Assembly: GCF_030378165.1 (NCBI RefSeq)
Contig: NZ_CP119766.1
Location: 4,030,001-4,094,000 of the forward strand
Length of the DNA stretch: 64,000 nucleotides
Reading direction: 5' to 3'
Origin: Flavobacterium panacagri
Lineage (GTDB): Bacteria; Bacteroidota; Bacteroidia; Flavobacteriales; Flavobacteriaceae
Under the pieces are notes generated by a model. The model did not search any database. It had not been told where the DNA came from and worked only from the letters and a program-made list of their open reading frames with translations. Of the stretch, positions 1 to 8,781 are shown piece after piece (the stretch's first letter is position 1; every line of letters begins with the position of its first letter). The translations under genes and the position numbers were made by a program.

Positions 1-777
1 AAAGAAAGTCAATTAGATTATAATCAACCGCTTAAAACGGAACTAGATCAATGGATTGACACTAATTATTTGGTTCCTTACAATATCAATGCACAATACA
101 AGTGGAACCAAAATACTGTAGATAATACGAGATTCTTATTTCCTCCTACTTTAGATAAAGTAAAGCCGGCGTTGGAAATTGTACAGCAAATTTGGCTTAA
201 AAGTTATGCAACAATCGGAGGAGCTGATTTTGTTAAAAAAATTGCACCTAGAGAAATTGTTTTAGTTGGTGGTGTTAATTCGAACTCAAACGGTACAAGA
301 ACATTAGGTATTGCCGAAGGTGGACAAAGAATTACGCTTTTTGAGGTGGATAATTTAAATAGAAAGAATCGTGCAATTGTTGCAGAATTTATCCATACCA
401 TTCAGCACGAATATATTCATATTTTAAATCAGACAAAACCTTTTGATGAACAAGCATGGGGGAAAATAACTCCTTCAGGATATACTGCAACTTGGCATCT
501 TGAAACAACACCAGCTTCTAGAGAACTTGGATTTATTACAAACTATGCAAGATCAAATGTCGTCGAAGATTTTGCAGAAACAGCGTCGATTATTTTGATT
601 AGTACAAAAGCAGAATATGCAGCAATATTGGCGAGTATATCAAGTGCAAAAGCAAGAGCAGATATTCAAAGAAAAGAAGCTATTGTAGTTCAATATTTCA
701 AAGATACCTTTAATATGGACTTCTACGCTTTAAGAGATGAGGCAGAAAAGAATACAACTAATGTGATCAATAATTAA
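1..777 (+). CDS. Substrate import-associated zinc metallohydrolase lipoprotein (5' truncated by window)
   Basis: The reading frame is open from base 1, so the start and the expected lipoprotein signal lie outside the window; no internal start is needed. The visible part carries HEYIH (bases about 409-423), the HExxH zinc site of a metallopeptidase-like domain, followed by a conserved-looking region containing DEQAWG and a later VVEDFAE segment that could give a third ligand. This matches the family of putative zinc metallohydrolase lipoproteins found beside SusC/SusD outer-membrane import systems in Bacteroidetes (Peptidase_Mx1-like). The DUF4302 gene 32 bases downstream is a usual companion of such loci. 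Probable role is cell-surface processing of an imported substrate; the substrate is unknown. The family call is fairly confident, the role inferred. Confidence 0.8.
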   Translation, partial: KESQLDYNQPLKTELDQWIDTNYLVPYNINAQYKWNQNTVDNTRFLFPPTLDKVKPALEIVQQIWLKSYATIGGADFVKKIAPREIVLVGGVNSNSNGTRTLGIAEGGQRITLFEVDNLNRKNRAIVAEFIHTIQHEYIHILNQTKPFDEQAWGKITPSGYTATWHLETTPASRELGFITNYARSNVVEDFAETASIILISTKAEYAAILASISSAKARADIQRKEAIVVQYFKDTFNMDFYALRDEAEKNTTNVINN

Positions 778-809
778 TTAGAAATTCTAAAAACTTTAAA
801 AGAAGTATT

Positions 810-2177
810 ATGAAAATAAAATATATATTCAAGCATTTAGTTGTTGCTTCAGTTATGCTTCAACTAACAGCTTGTACGGAGACAGAGGTTGAGCAAAAGT
901 TTGATAAAACCCCAACAGAACGTTTGAATGCTCAAAAAAGTGAGTTGCAAGAAGTTTTGCTAACTTCACCTGATGGCTGGAGAGCTGTTTATTTTACTGA
1001 TGATAAACAATTAGGAGGATTTACACATTTGTTTAAATTTACAGCAGATGGAAAAGTTGAAATGGCATCGGATTTTAATACCGCATCAACTACAAAATTC
1101 ACTAGTGATTATAACATTCAATTAGGAAGTACTGTCAGCTTAGTATTTACTACTAAAAATAGAATTCATTTATTGTCAGATTCAAGCCCAACAGCTTCTC
1201 CAACAACAGCTTTAAGAGGTAAAGGATATTTAGGAGATTTCCAATTTTTGTATTACGGACAAGATAATGGCGAGCTTATTTTTAAAGCTAATAGAACTGC
1301 TGGTGATACTAATTCTTCAGAAATACGTTTTGTAAAAGCAACGGCTCAAGATTGGGATGATTTGCCTAAGAATTTCTTAATGATTCCAAATGTAATTGGC
1401 AGTAATGTCTTCGGTGCAAATAGAGGTGTAGAAATTTTCGATGGTACAACTAAGAAAACGTATGATTTTTATCCTTATACCACAATAACACGCTTTACAA
1501 ACTATAATGATCCTAATAGTACTAATGGTATAGGTATTGGATATACACCAAATGGTATTGTTATTAGCCCAGCAATTAAAGTTGGAGAGCAAAAACTAAG
1601 TAATTTTATTTATAATAGCGCCGATGGAAGTTTTACAGCAACTGGAACTAATGGTGTAAGTGCTTCAATTAAGTATTCTAATATTCCGTTTGTAATCACT
1701 ACAGATTATAAACCAATGTTAAAAAGTCCATCTACTGCTTATGGATATATAGCAGCAAATTTAGCTACAGCGCCTTCAAATTCGGTTTTATGCAATGCAT
1801 TATTAAACGAAATAAACAGTAATTTACCTTCTACGCAGAAAGTCAATAGAGTACAGTTTACCTTTAATGACGCAAATGGAGACAGCTATATAGCGTATAC
1901 TTTTACAGGAGGAAAAACTACCATATTTCATAATATAACTGTAAAAGAAGATGCAGCTAACAAGACTTTACAATTGATTTCAGGGACCTGGGAGAATAAT
2001 TTAGGAGCAACTATTCCTCAACCAGATTTATTAGCAAAGATAGATGCTGAATTAACAAACTCTAAAGGATTATATGTAAAAAAAGAAACGTTTGTATTTA
2101 ATGCATCTAATAAATTATTCACATTCGCCAATGCAAATAACAATGGCTTCAGACTGAGTACTTATGCATTTCAGTAA
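810..2177 (+). CDS. DUF4302 family surface lipoprotein
   Basis: The 455-residue product starts with a lipoprotein signal (MKIKYIFKHLVVASVMLQLTAC, lipobox LTAC at residues 19-22). It continues with the typical DUF4302 opening in which a short helix precedes SPDGWRAVYF and a G-G-F-THLFKF stretch. The rest is rich in short beta strands, Ser/Thr and Asn, as in surface-exposed Bacteroidetes lipoproteins. It follows the metallohydrolase by 32 bases and is probably the last gene of the same Sus-like operon, since a terminator lies just downstream. DUF4302 has no established biochemical role; a part in substrate binding at the outer membrane is inferred from context. Confidence 0.8.
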   Translation: MKIKYIFKHLVVASVMLQLTACTETEVEQKFDKTPTERLNAQKSELQEVLLTSPDGWRAVYFTDDKQLGGFTHLFKFTADGKVEMASDFNTASTTKFTSDYNIQLGSTVSLVFTTKNRIHLLSDSSPTASPTTALRGKGYLGDFQFLYYGQDNGELIFKANRTAGDTNSSEIRFVKATAQDWDDLPKNFLMIPNVIGSNVFGANRGVEIFDGTTKKTYDFYPYTTITRFTNYNDPNSTNGIGIGYTPNGIVISPAIKVGEQKLSNFIYNSADGSFTATGTNGVSASIKYSNIPFVITTDYKPMLKSPSTAYGYIAANLATAPSNSVLCNALLNEINSNLPSTQKVNRVQFTFNDANGDSYIAYTFTGGKTTIFHNITVKEDAANKTLQLISGTWENNLGATIPQPDLLAKIDAELTNSKGLYVKKETFVFNASNKLFTFANANNNGFRLSTYAFQ

Positions 2178-2227
2178 ACATTCTACAAGAGATTAATTTT
2201 TAGTTTCGTTTTAAATTTTGGAAGAAA

Positions 2228-2257
2228 AGCAGTTCCAGTTAACTGGACTGCTTTTTT
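2228..2257 (+). terminator. Rho-independent terminator after DUF4302 gene
   Basis: AGCAG-T-TCCAGT / ACTGGA-CTGCT forms an 11-bp stem with one bulged T and a two-base apex, directly followed by six T. It lies 50 bases after the stop and ends the Sus-type operon. Confidence 0.85.
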
Positions 2258-2322
2258 GTAAATAATATTCAGTGAACTTATTAAAGCTGTAAAGACTGTT
2301 TCAGCATTCAAGAACTTATACA

Positions 2323-2595
2323 ATGAAAAAATATTTTACGCCAATAAACACCGCATTCATTTTGTGGAGTATTTTACTAATCACCATAGCAACATTTTTC
2401 AGAGATAATATGAGGCTTTTTCTTTATTTGTCAATTACAGTTTTTATCCCATTTGTGATTTGGGATATTCTTAAACAAAGCAAAAAGTTTAAAACAGAAG
2501 GAACAAAAGATATTTACAACTCAATCAACAGAATGGTGATTATTGCTGTAGTTCTTGTAATAATTTTTGCAATGGCAGAGCAAAATTATCTATAG
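2323..2595 (+). CDS. Small hypothetical inner-membrane protein
   Basis: A 90-residue protein with three probable membrane segments (about residues 9-25, 31-49 and 69-84) separated by short charged loops such as KQSKKFKTEGTK. No family is recognised. It sits alone between two terminator-like hairpins, so it is probably monocistronic. The length, hydrophobic pattern and ATG start support a real gene, but function cannot be stated. Confidence 0.6.
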   Translation: MKKYFTPINTAFILWSILLITIATFFRDNMRLFLYLSITVFIPFVIWDILKQSKKFKTEGTKDIYNSINRMVIIAVVLVIIFAMAEQNYL

Positions 2596-2624
2596 GAGTT
2601 TTAGTTTTATTTTTTTATTTTGGG

Positions 2625-2655
2625 AAAGCAGCTTATTTATTGAGCTGTTTTTTTT
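2625..2655 (+). terminator. Probable terminator after small membrane protein gene
   Basis: CAGCT / AGCTG stem (2629-2633 and 2643-2647), flanked by AAA upstream and eight T downstream. The stem is short but the position, 30 bases after the stop, and the long T run fit intrinsic termination. Confidence 0.55.
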
Positions 2656-2723
2656 GTTTTATAAATGAATAAAATTATAAGCCATTTTTTATATGACAAA
2701 TTTTATTAAACGCCCAAATACTC

Positions 2724-2731
2724 TATATTTG
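2724..2731 (+). promoter_or_regulatory. Bacteroidetes -7 element TATATTTG upstream of fabG
   Basis: TATATTTG matches the TAnnTTTG -7 consensus of Bacteroidetes sigma-A promoters and lies 32 bases before the fabG start. The -33 region is only T-rich, without a clear TTG. Confidence 0.5.
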
Positions 2732-2762
2732 TATTTCAAAAAATAAAAACGAATACCTTAAT

Positions 2763-3509
2763 ATGAAATTACTAGAAGGAAAAGTTGCAATTATTACTGG
2801 TGCAAGCCGTGGAATCGGAAAAGGAATTGCTGAAGTTTTTGCTAAACATGGAGCTAACGTGGCTTTTACATACAGTTCATCTGCTGCTTCTGCAGAAGCT
2901 TTAGAAGCAGAATTAAATGCTTTAGGAGTTAAAGCAAAAGGTTATCAGTCAAACGCAGCAGATTTTAACGAAGCGCAAACTTTCGTAGATGCTGTTTTAG
3001 CCGATTTTGGAACTGTAGATATTTTAATCAACAATGCTGGAATCACAAAAGACAATTTGTTAATGCGTATGTCTGAGGCAGATTTCGACCAAGTAATAGA
3101 TGTAAACTTGAAATCGGTTTTTAATATGACAAAAGCGATTCAAAAAACATTCTTAAAACAAAGAGCAGGATCAATCATTAATATTAGCTCTGTAGTAGGA
3201 GTTTCTGGAAATGCTGGTCAAACAAATTATGCCGCTTCTAAAGCGGGTGCAATAGGATTTACAAAATCTGTAGCATTAGAGTTAGGTTCTCGTAACATTC
3301 GTTGCAACGCAATCGCTCCAGGTTTTATTGAAACTGAAATGACTGCAAAATTATCAGAAGATGTAGTGAAAGGATGGAGAGAAGGTATTCCATTGAAACG
3401 CGGTGGAACTACAGAAGATGTTGCAAATGCTTGTCTTTTCTTGGCTTCTGACATGAGCGCTTACATTACTGGTCAAGTACTTAATGTTTGCGGAGGAATG
3501 CTTACTTAA
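2763..3509 (+). CDS. fabG: 3-oxoacyl-[acyl-carrier-protein] reductase FabG
   Basis: This 248-residue short-chain dehydrogenase reduces 3-oxoacyl-ACP with NADPH in the fatty-acid elongation cycle in the cytoplasm. The Rossmann motif TGASRGIG (residues 12-19), the NNAG motif (90-93), the Ser at about 143, and YAASK (Tyr156, Lys160) form the complete SDR active site. The ending with ASDMSAYITGQVLNVCGGM is typical of FabG rather than a general SDR. Length equals the usual 245-250 residues. It is followed after 130 bases by a von Willebrand-type membrane protein gene, a neighbour pair also seen in other flavobacteria. Another SDR specificity is possible but less likely. Confidence 0.9.
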   Translation: MKLLEGKVAIITGASRGIGKGIAEVFAKHGANVAFTYSSSAASAEALEAELNALGVKAKGYQSNAADFNEAQTFVDAVLADFGTVDILINNAGITKDNLLMRMSEADFDQVIDVNLKSVFNMTKAIQKTFLKQRAGSIINISSVVGVSGNAGQTNYAASKAGAIGFTKSVALELGSRNIRCNAIAPGFIETEMTAKLSEDVVKGWREGIPLKRGGTTEDVANACLFLASDMSAYITGQVLNVCGGMLT

Positions 3510-3639
3510 TAGTTTTCAGTGTTCAGATTTTAGTATTCAGTTTTTCTTTAATTCTTGAATAACTGAACACTTTAACAGTCGTAGTCACGGCTTTTTGAAT
3601 CTGATCACTAAAAAACTGATTACTGAATACTAAACAAAT

Positions 3640-5667
3640 ATGACGACAAACACGATTCTTTTATTATTGCTTTCTTTAGTAATTGCTGGTGGTTTATCGT
3701 ATTTTCAATATTTTTTCAAAGCCAAAAGTAAATCCAATGTGATTATACTTTTGGCTTTTTTACGTTTTCTAGCTATTTTCGGATTATTGGTTTTGCTAAT
3801 TAATCCAATAATTTCTAAGAATTCGCTCGAAATTACTAAAACACCTTTAGCAATTGTTGTTGATAATTCAAGTTCTATTACCGCTTTGAAATCGGATAAA
3901 AAAGCAATTGAATTATATCAAAAATTGGTTTCGAATCCAGCTTTAAAGGAAAAATTCGAAATTCAATCCTATCAATTTGACAACGATTTTAAAACTTCAG
4001 ATAAATTTGATTTTAAAGGAAATCAAACCAATTTAGATGAAGTAGCTAAAAATTTAAAAAGCATCAACAAAAACCTGATTTTTCCAACTGTTATAATTAC
4101 AGACGGAAATCAGACTACAGGAAACGACTACGTCTATAGATTCGATCCTGTCAATAAAGTTTATCCCTTGGTTGTGGGAGATACAACCACTTTTTTCGAT
4201 TTAAAAATCAATCAGCTTAACGTAAACAAATACGCTTTTCATAAAAATAAATTTCCAGTAGAAGTTTTTCTTCAGTATGCAGGTACAAAAGCTGTAAATG
4301 CTGATTTTATAATTACGCAGGGAAATTCTATTGTTGCTAAAGAAAAGGTCTCTTTTTCACCTTCAAAAAAAACAGCTTCTCTCAATTTGCTTTTGCCAGC
4401 TGATAAAGTTGGATTACAAATTTATAAAGCAAGTATTCAATCTGTTGCAAAAGAAAAAAACAGCTATAACAATATTAAAAATTTTGCAGTTGAAATAATT
4501 GATCAAAAGTCGACTATTGCTATTGTTTCGGCTATAAATCATCCAGATATTGCCGCTTTAAAACGTTCTATTGAAGTTAATGCACAACGTAAAGTAATAT
4601 TGGTTAAGCCAAATCAAATTAATGATTTACAAGATGTTTCTGTTTTGGTTTTGTATCAGCCAACAACTGCTTTTAAAGCAATTTTTGATTCTAATAAATT
4701 AGCTGGAAGAAATACTTTTATTATAACTGGAAATAATACCGATTTTAATTTTCTGAATCAGCAGCAAAATAATCTGATTTTTAAAATGAGCAATCAACGA
4801 GAAGATTTTCTTAGCGAATTTCATTCTGATTTTAATCTTTTTGCAATTGATAATATAGGTTTTGAAAATTTGCCGCCTTTGCAGAATCCTTTCGGAAATA
4901 TAACTACAGACGGAAATGTATCTGTTTTGCTTTCATCAAAAATTAGAAATGTTGCTACAAATGCCCCATTATTGGCTTTCGCCGAAAATCAAGGTAAAAG
5001 AACTGCTTTTCTCTTAGGAGAAAACAGCTGGAAATGGCGTTTACAAAGTCATGTAGACAATCAGTCTTTTGAAAAGTATGATGTTTTTATTGATAAAATT
5101 ATTCAATATTTAGCTTCAGCAAGTTCAAAAAAATCTTTAGTAGTTACGCATGAAAGTTTTTATAATTCTGGTGAAGAAATCATTATCAATGCTCAATATT
5201 TTAATAAAAACTATGAGTTTGATGAGAAAGCCAGACTTACAATTAGTGTTGTAAATGCCGAAACAAAGCAAACTAAAAATTACGATTTACTAAAAGGAAG
5301 CAATTCGTTTTCAGCCAATTTAGAAGGACTTCCAGCGGGAAAATATAATTTTACTGTAAAAGAATTAAATTCAAATACTTCATACGCAAGTCATTTTGAA
5401 ATTTTAGATTTTGATATTGAAAAACAATTTGTAAATCCGGATGTTTTAAAATTACAACAATTGGCTTTGCAAACAAATGGAAAAGCTTTCTTTGAAGATC
5501 AAGCTGATAATTTGACCAACACACTTTTAGAAAACAAAGAATACAAATCGATTGAAAAGAATATTTCAACTAAAACTCCAATTATTGATTGGGTTTGGCT
5601 GTTGATTTTGATAGCTGTTTTATTGACTACAGAATGGTTTGTTAGAAAGTATAATGGGTTGTTGTAG
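3640..5667 (+). CDS. Large membrane-anchored protein with von Willebrand factor A-like region
   Basis: The product has 675 residues. It has two N-terminal membrane segments (about 5-22 and 34-59), a large extracytoplasmic-type region, and a final membrane helix (about 650-668) ending with a short basic tail. IVVDNSSSI (about residues 73-81) resembles the DxSxS metal-binding start of a vWA domain, and VIITDGNQTTG lies farther on, as in BatA/BatB-like proteins. The later half is rich in beta strands and could form Ig-like folds. Flavobacterial homologues are usually annotated as vWA domain-containing proteins. A role in envelope integrity is plausible but not shown. The preceding 130 bases contain inverted copies of a TTCAGT-type repeat. 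Confidence 0.7.
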   Translation: MTTNTILLLLLSLVIAGGLSYFQYFFKAKSKSNVIILLAFLRFLAIFGLLVLLINPIISKNSLEITKTPLAIVVDNSSSITALKSDKKAIELYQKLVSNPALKEKFEIQSYQFDNDFKTSDKFDFKGNQTNLDEVAKNLKSINKNLIFPTVIITDGNQTTGNDYVYRFDPVNKVYPLVVGDTTTFFDLKINQLNVNKYAFHKNKFPVEVFLQYAGTKAVNADFIITQGNSIVAKEKVSFSPSKKTASLNLLLPADKVGLQIYKASIQSVAKEKNSYNNIKNFAVEIIDQKSTIAIVSAINHPDIAALKRSIEVNAQRKVILVKPNQINDLQDVSVLVLYQPTTAFKAIFDSNKLAGRNTFIITGNNTDFNFLNQQQNNLIFKMSNQREDFLSEFHSDFNLFAIDNIGFENLPPLQNPFGNITTDGNVSVLLSSKIRNVATNAPLLAFAENQGKRTAFLLGENSWKWRLQSHVDNQSFEKYDVFIDKIIQYLASASSKKSLVVTHESFYNSGEEIIINAQYFNKNYEFDEKARLTISVVNAETKQTKNYDLLKGSNSFSANLEGLPAGKYNFTVKELNSNTSYASHFEILDFDIEKQFVNPDVLKLQQLALQTNGKAFFEDQADNLTNTLLENKEYKSIEKNISTKTPIIDWVWLLILIAVLLTTEWFVRKYNGLL

Positions 5668-5724
5668 TTAGTTTCAAAGTTACAAAGAGACAAAGGTTTT
5701 CAAGTTAAGTTAAGTCATCGTGTC

Positions 5725-6126
5725 ATGAATGATATTCAAAATATTTTAGATAGTACATTTCCTTTTGTAGAGAGTTTATTAAAAGAATATGGTGAATTTT
5801 ATCCATTAGCTTCTGCGATAAATAGTGATGGTAAAGTAGAGCAGATTTTATTGGAAGAAGATGAAGAAATCGATTTTCCCGAATCAGTTTCTGTTTTAGG
5901 TGAATTAAAGAAAGAACTACGCTGGAGAAAAAATGATTTTAAAGCTGTTGCAATTTTTTATGATGTTAATTTGAAAGAGAATAACACTTCCGCAATAGCT
6001 GTTTCTGTTGAACATGAAAGAGAAAAAGAAGCTTTTATATTTTATTATCCATACCAATTAATTGATGGTAATTTGGTTTATGGAGAATCATGGAAAGTAG
6101 TAGCAGAAATGCAGATTTTTTGGTAA
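5725..6126 (+). CDS. Hypothetical acidic cytoplasmic protein, immunity-protein-like
   Basis: A 133-residue acidic protein without signal peptide or membrane segment. It has EFYPLASAINSDGKVEQ and a later ISVEHEREKEAFIFYYPY-like beta region. Small proteins of this style occur among immunity genes and orphan immunity families in Bacteroidetes, but I do not recognise a named family and no toxin gene is adjacent. The start follows a T-rich spacer after the vWA gene and precedes a DUF1444-like gene on the same strand. Confidence 0.6.
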   Translation: MNDIQNILDSTFPFVESLLKEYGEFYPLASAINSDGKVEQILLEEDEEIDFPESVSVLGELKKELRWRKNDFKAVAIFYDVNLKENNTSAIAVSVEHEREKEAFIFYYPYQLIDGNLVYGESWKVVAEMQIFW

Positions 6127-6229
6127 CTAGTTTAAAAAAATTACTGAATGATTGTTGGAAAATTAAGATAGCATACTCTATAATTTCTGTATACCTTATT
6201 TTAATTTCTAAAACCTAAGATTATTGAAT

Positions 6230-7015
6230 ATGTACAATCCTTTTAAAAAGAATAAGAAAGAAGACGTTGTTTTAAATAAGTTTAAAAAGCAACTAGAAAG
6301 TAAAGGTTTATTTATTGATTCTATTGATGAAGAAGGATTGATTCATATAAATGCAGAGGAATCCGATTTAAAAGTTAGTCTAGAAAATGTCAAACGAAAT
6401 TATGAGAGGGACTCTGATGATAGCCATATTACTGATTTAGTTGATGTAATCATTTCACATTTATCAAAGAAAGAAGATTGGAAAAATATCAACGATAAAG
6501 TAATTATTCAATTTTTTCCGAATGATTTTGAGTTTGATAATATAGTGCATGAAAAAGTTACTAATGAATTCAGTAAGGTTTTTGCATTAAATCTCAATAA
6601 TGGTTTTTCATTCATAACTACAGATGATTTGTCAGACTGGAAAATAAATTTTGAAGAATTAAAAAAGCAAGCTGACGTCAATTTAGAAATCCTTCTGGAT
6701 AAAGCAAAGATTGAATTTGAAGATATTGACAATCATAAATTGGGTATGATTAATATTGAAGAAATAGCGCTTAAAAGTTCATGTCTTTTTTCTCTGAAAA
6801 TTAAAAATCTAGTTCAAAATACTATTGGTTTTCCCTTTTATGCGGTAATTCCAGTAAGAGACTTTTGTTATATTTTTGCTGAAGAAGATTTTGAATTTTT
6901 CTCTCAACGTTTAGGTCCTGTTGTTCTTGATGAATATAATAATTCTGGATATCCTATTACAACTGAGATATTAAGATTTTCGAATACTGGGATTGAAGCA
7001 ATAGGTAAATACTAG
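6230..7015 (+). CDS. DUF1444-like protein
   Basis: About 261 residues from the ATG at 6230; a TTG two codons earlier is less likely. The C-terminal third contains FYAVIPVRDFCYIFAEED, which resembles the conserved end of the DUF1444 (Bacillus YtpQ) family, and the middle region has alternating helices. No signal peptide. The function of this family is unknown. The upstream gene is also a small soluble protein on the same strand, and no clear promoter was seen between them. The family assignment is tentative. Confidence 0.6.
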   Translation: MYNPFKKNKKEDVVLNKFKKQLESKGLFIDSIDEEGLIHINAEESDLKVSLENVKRNYERDSDDSHITDLVDVIISHLSKKEDWKNINDKVIIQFFPNDFEFDNIVHEKVTNEFSKVFALNLNNGFSFITTDDLSDWKINFEELKKQADVNLEILLDKAKIEFEDIDNHKLGMINIEEIALKSSCLFSLKIKNLVQNTIGFPFYAVIPVRDFCYIFAEEDFEFFSQRLGPVVLDEYNNSGYPITTEILRFSNTGIEAIGKY

Positions 7016-7131
7016 ATAATCAAGGGATTTAGAATTTGTTAGAAAATACAACGGATTGTTGTAATGAAATATAATCGAATTCCATCTGGATTTTTGTAAT
7101 CTTTTGATTGTCAATTAAAAAAATATAAATT

Positions 7132-7965
7132 ATGAGAGTTAAATTCTTGTTTAGTGTAGCAATTTTGACGGTAATTTTTTGTTTTTTTTCATTTTCAAAG
7201 GCAAATAATACGACCAATAATAATCTTTTGGGAAATACAATTCAACAACGTTTTGAACCACCTCAGGGATTTGTGAGAGAAGAGGAATCTAAAACTTCGT
7301 TTGGATCTTTTTTACGAAATCTTCCATTAAAGAACTCAGGTTCAAATGTTTTATATTTTGACGGAACTGTAAAAACAAATCGAAACGTTTACGAGGCAGT
7401 TGTGGACTTACCCATTGGGAAACAGGATTTGCATCAATGTGCTGATGCCGTGATGCGTTTACGAGCGGATTATTTTTATAACCAAAAACAGTACGATAAA
7501 ATACATTTTAATTTTACAAATGGTTTTCGAGCTGATTTTAGTAAATGGGCAGCAGGTTACAGAATTGCAGTTAAAGGCAACAAAACAAGTTGGGTTAAAA
7601 CTGCAAAAGCATCTGAAAGTTATGAAACTTATTGGAAATACTTAGAGACGGTTTTTATGTATGCAGGAACGGCTTCGTTAGAAAAAGAACTAAAACCAAT
7701 TAATGTTTCAGACATAAAAATAGGGGATGTTTTTATAAAAGGAGGCTTTCCAGGCCATGCTGTTATTGTAGTTGATATGGCTGTGAATCCAAAAAATAAT
7801 CAAAAAATTATGCTTTTAGCACAAAGTTATATGCCAGCACAGGAAATTCAAATATTGAAAAATCCCAATAACAGTTCTTTGAGTCCTTGGTACGCTGTCG
7901 ATTTTGGAACTTCCCTAAAAACCCCCGAATGGACTTTTAATTCCTCACAATTAAAACGTTTTTAA
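7132..7965 (+). CDS. DUF4846 family secreted protein
   Basis: 277 residues with an N-terminal signal peptide (hydrophobic residues 5-20, ending near FSKAN). It then has the DUF4846 signature: an FDGTVK strand, VYEAVVDLP, LHQCADAVMRLRADYFY, and a later FIKGGFPGHAVIVVDMA segment. The last resembles NlpC/P60-like folds where a Cys/His catalytic pair might sit; here GHA is visible. It directly abuts an M15 peptidase gene (no spacing), so the two are almost certainly cotranscribed. A cell-wall related role is inferred from the partner and fold hint. Confidence 0.75.
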   Translation: MRVKFLFSVAILTVIFCFFSFSKANNTTNNNLLGNTIQQRFEPPQGFVREEESKTSFGSFLRNLPLKNSGSNVLYFDGTVKTNRNVYEAVVDLPIGKQDLHQCADAVMRLRADYFYNQKQYDKIHFNFTNGFRADFSKWAAGYRIAVKGNKTSWVKTAKASESYETYWKYLETVFMYAGTASLEKELKPINVSDIKIGDVFIKGGFPGHAVIVVDMAVNPKNNQKIMLLAQSYMPAQEIQILKNPNNSSLSPWYAVDFGTSLKTPEWTFNSSQLKRF

Positions 7966-8712
7966 ATGAAACGATTCTTTTTCTTAGTCCTTATATTTCA
8001 AAATGCTTTTTCTCAAGAAGTTCCATTGAATGTTCAAAAATTAATTAAAGCATATCCAGATCAAATTGTTGGTTATAAGGGTAATAAGATTATTTTTAGT
8101 GATAAAACAACTTTAATTTATGATGATTTTAAAAATAAAACGAATCAAGAATTATTAGATAATCCTGATATTGAAGATCAATTTAAGTTTGTTTATAATA
8201 GAGCAGATAAGAATGTAATTCCAAAGGAAGATCCAGGAAGAATTCGAAATGAAGCTTTTTTTAAGAAAATTTACGGTAATTCAAAATCAGAAGTTGAATC
8301 AAAAATGACTGAAATTATTTGGTGTCCAAAATTAATCAATCAGAAAATAAAAGTAACAACTGTAAATGGAATTGATAAAATAGTAAAAAAACTCTCGGCA
8401 GAATTAGATAATAAACCAGAATATAAAAAATACATTACTGATATTGGGGGGACATTTAATTGGAGAAAAATTTCAGGAACAAACCGATTGAGTATGCATA
8501 GTTATGGAATGACAATAGATATTAATGTCAAAAACTCTAATTATTGGCAATGGGATTGTAAATGTAAAAATGAAGAAGCTGCTCTTTCGTATAGAAATCA
8601 AATTCCTCTCAAGCTAGTTTCAATTTTTGAAAAATATGGTTTTGTTTGGGGAGGAAATTGGAAACATTATGACACCATGCATTTTGAGTATCGACCTGAG
8701 CTTTTGTTATAA
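7966..8712 (+). CDS. M15 family zinc D-Ala-D-Ala carboxypeptidase-like protein
   Basis: 248 residues starting at the base after the previous stop. A short signal peptide (residues 1-17, ending FSQ) directs it out of the cytoplasm. The C-terminal domain has SMHSYGMTIDIN (His178, Asp185) and HYDTMHFEY (His239), the zinc ligands and flanking residues of peptidase family M15 (VanY/LAS type). These enzymes hydrolyse peptide bonds in peptidoglycan stems. Tight linkage with the DUF4846 gene suggests one envelope function. The extra 150-residue N-terminal part is not recognised. Confidence 0.8.
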   Translation: MKRFFFLVLIFQNAFSQEVPLNVQKLIKAYPDQIVGYKGNKIIFSDKTTLIYDDFKNKTNQELLDNPDIEDQFKFVYNRADKNVIPKEDPGRIRNEAFFKKIYGNSKSEVESKMTEIIWCPKLINQKIKVTTVNGIDKIVKKLSAELDNKPEYKKYITDIGGTFNWRKISGTNRLSMHSYGMTIDINVKNSNYWQWDCKCKNEEAALSYRNQIPLKLVSIFEKYGFVWGGNWKHYDTMHFEYRPELLL

Positions 8713-8781
8713 ATTTTTAAATTGTTTTATTGTAAAAAGTATTACGGAGTAAGGTAGATTAAGAATTAAAAATTTATGATT

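Noticed and set aside
6508-6732. Antisense ORFs inside DUF1444, his, ilv and acs genes
   Set aside because: They mirror the codon structure of well-supported genes on the other strand, with no signals of their own.
7029-7217. 62-residue minus-strand ORF upstream of DUF4846 gene
   Set aside because: It overlaps the signal-peptide region of the DUF4846 gene and shows only low-complexity Lys/Ile composition.
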